Origin: Trichodelitschia bisporula
Taxonomy: Eukaryota > Ascomycota > Dothideomycetes > Phaeotrichales > Phaeotrichaceae
Reading direction: 5' to 3'
DNA length: 64,000 bases
Assembly: GCA_010356995.1 (NCBI GenBank)
Contig: ML996698.1
Coordinates: 802,064-866,063 of the forward strand
Part shown: in pieces, positions 45,453-55,414 of the stretch
Numbering within the stretch: the first letter of the stretch is position 1
How the letters are laid out: each line of letters begins with the position of its first letter
Notes under the pieces: model-generated
Seen by the model: only the letters and a program-made list of their open reading frames with translations
Databases searched by the model: none
What the model was told of the DNA's origin: nothing
Translations under genes and position numbers: made by a program

Positions 45453-46278
45453 GACAGAAACAGTAGCGAATGTGAAAACGAGGGAGTAGCGCAAAAGGAT
45501 CGCCCATCATGCTTATGCGAATTGTGCAAGTACCGAAGCCACGAACCAAATTGCTAAGCTCCCGGGAGCTATGATGTCTCCCGGTGTCCGGATTTGAGAA
45601 ACTCGGGAACGCATGAAGATGCGGGGTGAGCTATTCTTGCCTAGCTACGGAGTATGGTGCGCTTTGCAGGGGTTTGGACGGTTGGCGGTGTCAAAAGTGA
45701 TAACGAATTTGGTTAGCTACTACTAGAACCACCTCCTAAGCTTACTGACTGGCGACATATAAACGAAGTGAGCTTCACGATGTGGGCAACTGTGTTGCGC
45801 ACTCGGGAAAATAATGGAGGCACTCACATCGTGAACCCCACGCCCGAGCCGCACTGCCCATCATCAATTCCCTTCTTCGTACGGAATGCCACCTGGGAAG
45901 CGCTCGCCTAGACACTAAGTCAACCTGCACATGCCATCGGAAGAGCCTCCGAGGGGTGAGGCCGGGTTCAGAGGCACGTTGTCGATGTCATCGTGGACCA
46001 TTGTCTTATCGTTACTCATTCTGCCGGAGGTGGGGGACACAAAGCTCCATCTCAGCACAGGCCAAAATACCAGGGCCATATCCTCCCGCGCTCAATGCCT
46101 GCGCTTTGGTACCTGCGCGATGAAACTGAATGATGATGGGAAGCCACAAATTGCAGTAATGAATGGTTCCGAAAAAGACGCAGGGAATTGTGACGTGAAG
46201 TCCGAGGCCGGGAGTGATGTGAGCATACGGCAGGAGCATGCTTCTCAGGCAGGAACACAGTTGTATTTACCCCTCGAA
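45453..46278. repeat. spacer between members C and D with duplicated segments
   Basis: The left part (45590-45720) carries the shared upstream motifs of the array (GAGCTATTCTTGCC, GTGCGCTTTGCAGG, TTTGGACGGTTGGCGGTGTC). The right part (about 46190-46262) matches 52218-52280 in the 3' flank of member F: GTGATGTGAGCATACGGCAG and GTGATGTGAATATGGGGCAG, both followed by a GAGCAT block. No gene is seen. Confidence 0.55.
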
Positions 46279-47726
46279 TCAGCCTATCCCGAAACCGGCC
46301 GACCCTTCCCCCTCCCTTGCCAGCGAAGCACGTTTGCGCTCATACGGCCCCTTAGGCGCATACCCCGAACCCAGCATCGGCCTCCCCTCCCGCTGCTCCG
46401 TCGCGAGCTCATGGATCTTCCCCACCCCCGCGGGCTGCGCCGCCAACTCGTGCCTCGTCTCCTCCGGCTGCGCGTCTAACGGCCATTGCCGGCCCGCCGT
46501 CGAGGAAGGCATTTCCTGGATCCCGGGGTAGGAGCCGCGGAACGGTTGCTTTGATTCCGCTTCCGGTTTTGGATCTTCTGGGCTGGATTAGCGAAGCTGT
46601 GCTTAGGGAGGGGGTGGGAAACTTGCCCGTGGGCACCGATTGTCTGCGCCGCTTGCGCCGCCGGAGGCAGAATATTAGAACGCCTGCGATGGCGAGGCCG
46701 AGGACTGCGAGTCCGCCGACGGCCCCGCCGACGATGGCGCCGATGTTGACGCCGGTACGGGGAGCTATGCTCGCGGGGCTCGTGCTGTTCGCTGAGCCCG
46801 CGGTGGTGGAAAGCCAGTCTAAGACGGCTTTGTCGGTTGCGGCCCAGCGGATGGACACGGGGGTTACGATGAATTGGACTGGGCCCTTGCCGGCCATTGT
46901 TGTGTATATGTCCGAATGTGGCACGAAATTCGTAAGCTTCCCGGAGACAGGGGGGGTGAGATAGTGGCGGTAGAGGGCGGTGATGGTCCATATGCTTGTT
47001 GGTGATGTGGAGCCGGATAAGGTTGTGGGAAGAGAGTTGCTCATGGAATAGCATGCGGAGGAGCCGGGGTTTATGTCGTAGCCGCTGTGGGGTTAGGTTA
47101 GGTTGAGAGGGTGGATGGGATGGGACCTACGTGGGACAGCAATAGGCGTGGGTTTGGCTGGAAGCGGCCAGGACACCAGAGTCGGCAATGGTATATCCCT
47201 GCGGGCATATGCCGGGCGAGTAGTACGACATGGAGATATAGCCCGGCGGATAACACGCTTTCGTACTACCGACCCAGACAGACGGCGGATCCCGTGTAAG
47301 TGAGCGGACGACGTAGTTCAGCGAGCATGAGGCAGGGGGCGTGAACACGCTTGTCAGCGGCGCGTAGGTGCTTGTCCAGCCCACAGTTGTCACCACGTAC
47401 ATCCCGACAGCATTAGCAACGTTTTCCCACCCCCAGGTGAAGACCAGCGTGACGGAAGCGAGGGCGGGGTCGAATTCGGCGACACTGATTTGGGGATTGT
47501 AGACTGTGGTTGTGGTGGGTACGCCTAGGTCGGGGCCCTTGGGGACGACGGGGAGGCCGCTGTAGGTGCTGGTGGTGGATGCGGGGGTTGAGGCCTTTGG
47601 GACGACGGGTAGGCCGCTGTCGGTGGTGGTGGCGGCGGCCTGGCGGTCCTCAAGCCTGGCGACTCCAGAGGCTCGCACCATCGCGGCGAGCGCGAGGACT
47701 CTAAGAGCCTGAGGTAGCACAATCAT
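46279..47726 (-). CDS. surface protein family member D, intact, 450 aa
   Basis: A single-pass surface protein of unknown function. Exons 47726-47131, 47084-46627 and 46577-46279 add to exactly 451 codons. The signal peptide is MIVLPQALRVLALAAMVRAS. A partly duplicated linker (two copies of SGLPVVPK) is unique to this copy. The ectodomain has VFTPPASCSLNY, CYPPGYISMSYYSPGICPQG, YCCPTGYDINPGSSACYS and VTPVSIRWAATDKAVLDWL. The helix is GAIVGGAVGGLAVLGLAIAG followed by an Arg-rich stop-transfer (RRRKRRR). The tail carries SYPGIQEM, PLDAQPEETRHELAAQPAG, HELATEQREGRPMLGSGY and a basic end. The exon 2/3 intron begins GCAAGT, a GC-AG intron. Confidence 0.9.
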
Positions 47727-48880
47727 GACGATCGAGCGCGTAAAACGGGGGAGCGGGTCGCAAGAGGAGCGCCTGTCAGGCGCCAGGCGGGCATCGGTCT
47801 TTTAACCATTTCCTAGTTACCGTACAGAGGCAGGCGGGATGGACTTCTTGGAGGGTTGATCTCTGCCATGTCTGCCTCAATGCAGTCTGGCGAATGCAGG
47901 CCAAGGGACTAGTTACTGTGTAGAAAGACGCCCGCAGATATGCGCAGCCAATCCAGAGCATGACAGGCACGGAAAAGTGCCTGGAACAGGGAATACGTCG
48001 TGTGAGCGTCGCGCTTGTCCAGATTCGTACATTGGTCAGTATCGCGCCTGAATTCACGGTTATTGCCTTGTGGAGATGTTGACGGCCCGACCCATGATCA
48101 GCGCTCCACTCCCAGCTCCCGATTCACGACGGTCCTCGAATCTTACGGTAGATGCTAGGTAATTGATGTTCAGCCGCGCACCGAATAGGCCCAACCTCCG
48201 AGCAGTCGTGATACTTCCACCCCAAAAAGTATGTCTTGCGGACAAGGCCAGGAACATAAGTTACTGGGGAACAAGTACGGTATGGTCATTTGAGAAGATC
48301 TGAGCCTCATGCGACACTCTTCTACGTCGGAACGCTCGCTTGTTTTCTGGATGCGAGGGAGGGAATCCTTCGGGCCGTTTTCGTGTAACGTGGCGTGCGT
48401 GGTGAGGCTGTGCATGCACAGGGCAGGGGCTGGCCTCGGCGCTGTTGCTTTTTGGCGGGATGCCGTAATGATGGCCGCCGACGTGCCCGCGGCGTGCTTA
48501 ACCTTATCGGATTTTCGAACGCGACCCGCGACGAGAGTCGGGTTAGAATGTCATGGCCGAGAAAATATGTTATGGGTAGTTTGGGGGAGAGACTGCTACA
48601 GTACCTCGTAGGTGGGTGTTTAAGGTGGCGGGGTGGCGGGGTACAGTAGCGTGGGTGGTTGGAAGTAAAAATTCCAGCCGGGGGCTGGAAGAATGATGTG
48701 CCGGAGGCTGAAGAGTGCCACATGGTTGATTGGGTGGGAACGAGGTCGCACAAGAGCCTTACCCGTATGCCGCATGAGCTATTCTTGCCTTGTGGGCCGC
48801 TTTGCAGCCTTTGAGTCGGTTTGCGATGTCAAAATTGAGAGGAAAGAAAAAGAGAACAAGGCTGGAACGAGTCTATGATC
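47727..48880. repeat. long upstream spacer of member D (array duplication unit)
   Basis: Segments match the regions upstream of E (50814-51900) and G (56718-57770) in order: GCAAGAGGA next to the start, AATGCAG, GAAAAGTGCCT, GTCCAGATTCG, GACGGCCCGACC, GCATGCACAGGGC, ATGCCGGAGGCTGA-like and GCAGCCTTTGAGTCGGTTTGCG. No gene is supported in it. Confidence 0.65.
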
Positions 48881-49380
48881 AGCAGTCCTATTCCCCCGTA
48901 TTTGCTCCCCTTACTGTTCCTCCATCCCCGCCGACTGCTGCATTCAAAGCTGCTGCGTTGATGGGCTGCTGTGCAAGTCCACAGCTTTCAGATAGCAGTT
49001 GAAAAAGTCCAGTAAACAAGCCAACGCACTCCTCATGTCGGGCTGCCGCGCCGATGGTGCAGTAATGCAAATCCCAGCACTGCCTCCTCCATCAGTGAAC
49101 ACAGAGTTAACCTCGTCTGGATTTGGCAGCTTGCATCCCACATGTTGGCGCCCGCGACCTCGTTCACCCGCCAAAACAAGGCCTTGGTTGTCCACGAAGC
49201 TTGGACTTGAAGGCCGGGCGCTGGGCACCGTGTGCTGCGTTGAAGAGTGCTGAGACGCGCAGCCAGGTCGGCAGACTGGCTCACGCAGCGACGTCCTCAG
49301 CCCTTCAGCAAGGGGAATGCTACAGCCGCGTCGGCGACGATCGCATCGCCGCATCTTCCGCCATGGTGGATGATGCAAGC

Positions 49381-50813
49381 CTAGTGCAATCGAAACGAAG
49401 ATTCCATCATTTCGGCGAGTAACCGGGCCTCCCCCACCGACCCTTCCAGCCGCTCCCCCTCCGACCCCTCCAACTTCCCCCCCTCAGACCCCTCGCTCTT
49501 AAGCGAAGCATGTGAGCGCGCATACCGCCCCTCATCCGCAGACCCAGGCGACAGCATCGGACTTCTCTCAAGCGGCGAACCCGTGAGCTCGTGGCTCACC
49601 CCCGCGTGCTGAGCATCCAGCTCGTATCGCGGAGCCTCATGCGCGGAGGACATTTCCTGGATCCCGGGGTAGGGGCCTGGGAACGGTTTCTTGAAATCCT
49701 GATCTTCCTGGTCTTCCAGATCTTCCTTATCTTCTGGTCTGAATTAGCCAAGCTGTCCTTGAGGAGAGGGAGGAAAAGAAAACGTACCTAAGGATACCGG
49801 CCGCTTGCGCCGCAGAAGCCAGAATTTCATTACGCCTGCGATGATGAGGCCTAGAGTCGTGAGGCCGCCGATAATGCCACCGGCGACGGCCCCGGGATTG
49901 TGGCTGGGTTTGTGAACCGGCACGTTGATGACGCTTGTGCCATTCGAGCTGCTATTCGCATCTGCAAGCCAGTCCATGACGAATTGATCTGTCGATTGCC
50001 ACTGGATAGGCACAGGGGTCACGATGTGTTGCAACGCGCACGTGCCGCTTAATGTCGTATGTGTTTCCGAGTACCTTGGGCCGCTGCTCGGCTGGGGAGA
50101 AGCATAGACGTAAGAAGTTGCGGTAATGGTCCATGATTTTGATGTTGAGGAGGCAGCAGAGGAGATGCAGAGGGAGGAGCCGCGGGTCGCAGGGTCAGAT
50201 CGGATGTCGTAGCCACTGTGAAGTTAGGCGCGGTTATGATGGATGGGTGGAATTGGGGGACGTACGTGGGACAGCAATAGGCTTGGGTACCAGGGAGAAC
50301 GACATGGTTAGATGTCGCAGAGTTCATGTTGAAGGCCTTATACCCGCTCGGGCAGATGGCGGGCGAGTAGTACGCGGCGGAGAGGTAGCCTGGCGGGTAG
50401 CAGGACGAAGTCATGCCGACGAGTACACTGACCGTGGACGAGGTCTCGTACGACTGGGGAAGGATGTTTTGCGTCGCACATGCGGGAGGTGGGGTGAACT
50501 GGGTTGTAAGAGGCGTGACGTAGCTTGACCAGCCTAAGGTAGAGGTTGGGACCGTGACCCATTTACTGCTCTGTAGGTCCCAGGTGCCGATCAGAGTGAC
50601 AGAGGTGAGACTGGGGTCGAATTCGGCGTAACAAGTCTCAGGGTTGTATACCGTAGTTGTGAAGGGATCTCCCACGTTGTGTTCCGCGGTGGTGGTGGTG
50701 GCAGCGGGAGCGTCGCCATAGCCGACGAGGCGCTCCTCAAGCCTGGCGGCTCCAGACACTCGAATCATCACGATGACGGCGAGGAACTTGCTGACCTGAG
50801 CTAATGCGATCAT
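49381..50813 (-). CDS. surface protein family member E, intact, 442 aa
   Basis: Exons 50813-50266, 50215-49788 and 49733-49381 add to 443 codons. The start is MIALAQVSKFLAVIVMIRVS (an upstream in-frame ATG at 50864 reads as leader by comparison with the paralogs). The ectodomain has TQFTPPPACATQNI, GMTSSCYPPGYLSAAYYSPA, ICPSGYKAF, YCCPTGYDI and VTPVPIQWQSTDQFVMDWL. The helix is GAVAGGIIGGLTTLGLIIAG with a basic stop-transfer. The tail starts with an acidic run (EDKEDLEDQEDQD), then PYPGIQEM, PRYELDAQHAGVSHELTGSP, RSPMLSPGS and short EGSEG repeats. The exon 2/3 intron is GT-AG here (GTACGT). Confidence 0.9.
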
Positions 50814-51900
50814 GACGGATTGTGAAGGTGAAAACGACGGAAGCAGTTCGCAAGAGGATCGCAAGTCAGGCTGAGGCGGTCGTCGACCTTTTCTCTATTT
50901 CCCAGCACAAGAGAGGCCACGGATTCTTCTTTCTTGCAAGATCGACAACCCCGCTACTGGCCGTCTGCCATAGTGAGCACAGCCTGGTAAATGCAGCCCA
51001 AGCTACCAGATTAGAAACCTGCAGACGTGCATAGCCCAGCCCGAGTCCGACACAGTGCAAGACACGCAGGGAAAAGTGCCTCGAACAGGAAATGTCGATG
51101 GGAATTAGGCAGGATTTAGAGCATAAGCAGCCTGACGCAGGTCAGGTTCGCATATCGGGTTGCAGGGTGGCGGCCTGGCGCAATTGTCAGTGTGGCGCTT
51201 GAAGTCCAAGTTCTTGCTTGGTTGAGATAGCCTTCCCACCCCTGCTCGATAAGCGTACCCGACGGCCCGACCTACAGAGCCACCACACTGTTCAAGGCCG
51301 AACTCTTGTCTGAAGACCGGCTCGAAGCCATGCCGCGCGTTCAACATCCTCCTCGCTTCAGAGGCCTCGAGGTAAGCCTGTCAGAGCCACACCCGGCCGC
51401 GCACCAAACAGCCGTTACCGCACGACTACCTCAAGAGGTATGTCTGCTGTCACTCGAAAAATGCCCCACATATTGAAAATAACGCTCTGCGCCCCATTCG
51501 ATATCCTGGACCTGCACGGTCGCTTACTTTCCCTGTTGCAGGGAAGAATCACTACCGGATGCATCGTGCAGTAAGGCTGTGGATGCACGGGGCATGGATG
51601 GGCTTCGCCACCGCAGATGTCATTGGGCGAGATGAAGTGCGGTGCGAAAGCCGCTGCCGCGCGCGCGGTGTCGCTCTTCGGCTTTTAAACGCGAGCCTCG
51701 ATGGAAATAGGGTTGCGGCGTCATGACCGAGAACTTATGGTGTGGGTGGTTTGTGGGAGGGAGTGCTGGATGAATGTTCGGGAGGAAGTGGAGATTCCGG
51801 TCGGGGACTGGAAAAAGAATATGCCGGAGGCTGAGGAGCGCCACAGCTAAGCCGAAGTGAAAGTTCAACAGGACACGGCTAGAACAGGCCTCTGATCAGC
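50814..51900. repeat. long upstream spacer of member E (array duplication unit)
   Basis: Matches the spacers upstream of D and G; shared blocks include CAAGAGGA, CAGAAACCTGCAGA-type, GAAAAGTGCCTCGAACAG, CGACGGCCCGACC, GATGCACGGGGCATGG and ATGCCGGAGGCTGAGGAG. No gene is supported. Confidence 0.65.
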
Positions 51901-51989
51901 AGTGATTTTCATAGGCTTCGAGGAACCACTGGCCATGAGCTGAGCCATCAAATCGATAGCGTATCGCCTATTCAGCATTGCAGTTAGTT

Positions 51990-52210
51990 GGTCTTCCATA
52001 CATGGAATGGGAGAAAGGGCTCATTACGTACGAAGGCAACTGTAAAACTGAAGATGAAGGTAAAGAGAAAGGGAGGAAGAGAGTCAGAGACTCTCGAGAC
52101 TTAAATACGCGATGCCAAGTGCCCTCCTTTGCTCTTTCCTTCAACCACGCGCTCATGACATCACGTCTCTCAGGATGCTCCTTCCTGGCATAGCAACGCT
52201 CCTTCCATCG
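51990..52210 (+). repeat. dispersed repeat family R1, copy 5
   Basis: Shows GGGAGAAAGGGCTCATTACG, AACTGAAGATGAAGG, GACTCTCGAGACTTAAATAC, GCGATGCCAAG and CCTCCTTTGCTCTTTCCTTC. It lies 3' of member F, as copy 4 lies 3' of member B. Confidence 0.75.
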
Positions 52211-52440
52211 CAACATCAGAAGTCCAGACCTGGGTGTGATGTGAATATGGGGCAGGAGCATTGCTACTCAGGGGGAGCACGGAAGGATACTTGGCAACAC
52301 ATGCTTGGTCTTGAGCGTCTCCGCCGCTCAGCTTCTCCTCTTCCCTCTCTTTCATTTATACTTTCACTCCGCACTCATTGCCATTGCACGTGCCGGAGAT
52401 TCGTTCCCATCAGTGTAACTGTACAGGTTGAGTCCCGACT

Positions 52441-53893
52441 TCATGTCGGAGCACCCCTGGGCCTCCTCTCCCCCCCCTCTGCCTCCTCCCCCTCAGGCCC
52501 TTCCCCCTCCAGCCGCTCTCGCTCCTCCCACTCCGGCCCTTCCCCCTCCGACCCCTCTCGCCCGCCCCCCTCCGGCCCCTCCCCCTCCGACCCCTCGCTG
52601 TGAAGCAAAGCATGCGAGCGCGCAGACGGCTCCGCATGCGCAGAGCTAGGCAACAGCATTATCCTACCCTCAAGCGGCGTAGCCGCGAGTTCGGGTCTCA
52701 CCCCATCGGACTGCGCGTCCAGCTCGTAGCTTACCTCCGCGTGCAGAGCATCCAGCTCGTATCGCGGGGCCGCAGGTACGGTGGCCATTTCCTGGATCCC
52801 GGGGTAGGCGCCTTCGAACGTCTTCTTCAATTCTTGATCTTCTAGTTTGCATTAGCCAAGCCACCCTTGAAAAGGGAGGAAACCTGCCTGAGGGTACCAG
52901 CCGCCTTCGCCGCCGTACGAGAAATATTATTATGCCGGTGATGAGCCCGAGTACCGTAAGTCCGCCGACTATGCCGCCGACCAGGGCACCGGTGTTGATA
53001 CCGGAGTGAGGGACCGGCGCGCGGGGAAAGCTCACGCTGCTGTTCGCGGAGCCTGTAGCCGTAGAAAGCCAGTCCATGACGGCTTGGTCGGTCGTTTTCC
53101 AGCGGATGGATACAGGGGTCGCGCAAAATAGTATCGGCTCCGTGCCAGTTATTGAGAAGTATGTGTCCGAGTACAGCGGGACGCTGCTTGGCATAGGGGT
53201 ATAATAGTAATGAGAGACTACTGAGTAACTCCATGAGATTTTTGATGAAGTAGGGCCGGGCGTGGGTTCGGGATAGTTGAAAGAGGAGTATCAGGCGGAG
53301 GTACTGCTAAGGTGGGTGTCGGGTAGGAGGGTATAGCCACTATAGGGTTAGGGGCGCTGTTGCGACGGGTGTATGGGATGGATAGGGACCTACCTTGGAC
53401 AGCAAAAGGCTCGGGTTTCGGAAGAAGCGCCGTTGAACACTGGCAGCACGCTCGATTCGCGAATCCCATACCCGTTCGGGCAGATGCCGGGTGAGTAGTA
53501 TGCGACGGAGAGATAGCCCGGTGGGCAGCAGGACGAAGTGGTGCCGACGAGGAGGACGGATATGGGCTGGTTCTTCCCGTTGATGAGGTACTCTGTCGCA
53601 CATCGTGAGGGGGGGATGAAATGTGTTGTTATCGGCGCGACCGTGCTTGAGAATCCTAGAGTAGTGGTCGGAGATGGTTCTAAGTGATCCCCTGCTATGC
53701 CCCAGATGCCGGTCACAGTATGGTAGGTGAAGTTGGCATCGAATTCGGCGCGGCCGGGGTTGAGATTCAATATCGAGGATATATAGGGCTGCCCCGCGGT
53801 TGGGAGAGTGGTGGTGAAGGCGGCGGTGGTATCATCAGCTCGAACCTCTACGACGAACGCGAGAAATCCAAGGACTTGAGCCAGTACGACCAT
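52441..53893 (-). pseudogene. surface protein family member F, one premature stop, otherwise complete
   Basis: Exons 53893-53394, 53339-52888 and 52841-52441 keep exact phases (451 codons including stops). It is nearly a twin of G at the start (MVVLAQVLGFLAFVVEVRAD, EFDANFTYHTVTGIWGIAGD). The ectodomain has HFIPPSRCATEYL, SCCPPGYLSVAYYSPGICPN, AFCCPR and VSIRWKTTDQAVMDWL; the helix is GALVGGIVGGLTVLGLITGI. A TGA early in exon 2 replaces the Cys codon that G reads as ACYSS. The tail (AYPGIQEM, PRYELDALHAEVSYELDAQS, LEGRIMLLPSS) ends in a long Glu/Gly/Pro repeat. The exon 2/3 intron has a GCAGGT donor. Confidence 0.85.
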
Positions 53894-54132
53894 GGCGGAG
53901 AGCGGGTGTGAAAAACGGAGGAAGCAGTTCGCAAGAGGAGCGTCCATCAGGCTGAGGCGGGCGTCTGTCTTTTAGCTCGTTCCCAGCGCACGCGGCGGGG
54001 GCAAAAAAAGCCATACGCACGGGTAGTACACCGGAGCTTAATAAGTGCCACATGGCTCAATTGGGAACGATGCAGTCGGATGAAGCGGGTCTCATCCCTA
54101 CTATGTCACTCCATCTGCTCCTCTTACCGTCC

Positions 54133-54234
54133 AAGGACTGAGCGAAAAAGTGAAGACCACTCCCCCCGCTTCACTGGCCGTATGCCTCACCAAAAGCCGC
54201 CGGGGGGGAGTCTTCACTTTTTCGCTCAGCCCTT
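54133..54234. mobile_element. 102-bp palindromic MITE-like element
   Basis: The ends CTGAGCGAAAAAGTGAAGAC and GTCTTCACTTTTTCGCTCAG are perfect inverted repeats, extended outward by AAGG/CCTT and inward by C-rich/G-rich arms with a two-base indel. The ~35-bp core has no coding frame. It sits about 240 bp upstream of the start codon of member F. I saw no clear target-site duplication. Confidence 0.75.
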
Positions 54235-54344
54235 AGTTCCCTTGGTCCCTCTTCCGTCCATAGGCCCTTTCTGAATTCTCCAATTTCGCGCCCGCATGGT
54301 AGTGCGGCTCACCAACGTGCGCTACTCGGTACAGTCGCCACTCA

Positions 54345-54510
54345 GCCTCGCCGTTCTACACTAAGCCCCCGTAAAAGCGTGAAAGTAAGAGATTATGAAG
54401 AAGACTATGAAAAGAAAATAGAGAGGCGCAACGCCGGATAAAATATATGCGATGATCTATGTGTACTTTCCTTCCGTCATGCGCACCTTCCCGACTAACA
54501 TGCTCCGGTG
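54345..54510 (+). repeat. dispersed repeat family R1, copy 6 (degenerate)
   Basis: GAGATTATGAAGAAGAC, a purine-rich run, GATAAAATATATGCGATG, CTTTCCTTCCGTCATGCGCA and AACATGCTCCGG follow the R1 order. CAGCCTCGCCGTTCTAC before it also resembles the region before copy 2. Confidence 0.45.
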
Positions 54511-55414
54511 CAGCTCTTCCCTTGAAGGGCCGCGGAGAGCTCCTGGAGCCTCGTATTGCGAGTGCTGGCCCGACGTAATGCTAAATAGGTTGTGCTGGGC
54601 TGGATGTCTCCAAGCCGGTTGCTGGCAGTTGCCAGCTGTTGATGACTTGATGTTCCGGCTCGTCGCCGAACCCTCCGCGCGTGGCGCTGCCTTTCTCCAC
54701 GATACACCCGTAAAAGTGGAGCTTCCCGCAAAGCTTGGCCTAACCTACTGACGGGGGGCTGAGGTACTCGTACAAGTTGCATACTAGAACTCTGAATTGA
54801 TTGTGAGAAGCCGGAGAGATCTAAGCAATGTATCTACGTGTGAGTGTGGTACGTGCAACGGGCCATCGCACGCGCAATGTCACGTGACTCTCATGGCTGA
54901 GTGTCCTCGCAATGAGCAGCAACCCCACGATAGAGTATCGGCTGACAGACGTCCCCATGGCCCCTTCGTCACTCGAGTAATGAAAGCCAGCTCATCTCCG
55001 CTTATCGACCGCCGTCTGCGATGGGGTGACGCGATGCCAAGATCTCAGGGTCTACATCATAGATCTCCGAGCTCTCACTCTCTCTCCTTCATCATCAAGT
55101 CATTCATTCTCTCTCCATGCAGCCCTCGTGCCGTGACCGTAAGGCTGTTGATCCCACTAATGTCTAGTAGCACACCAACGCTGCAGCGACGCGAGCCTCC
55201 ACTCTGCCTCCCCAAACATGAACCGCTAAGTCACTCTCGTCCGGAGTTGATGGCCTTGCATACCACCTGCTAACGTCCGCGATTGAGTTTGCTCCGCAAC
55301 AGTGACGTAGGTGACCCACAAACCCGCATCCGTGATGGTCGCAGCGCCGCGCCTTCTGCGAAGATTACTGGCACACACCCAATATATTGTACAACCGAGA
55401 TACCAGCGGCACTC
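54511..55414. other. spacer between members F and G, no gene recognised
   Basis: About 0.9 kb between repeat R1 copy 6 and the 3' end of member G. Short frames only; no domain or clear array-spacer match was found. Confidence 0.4.
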
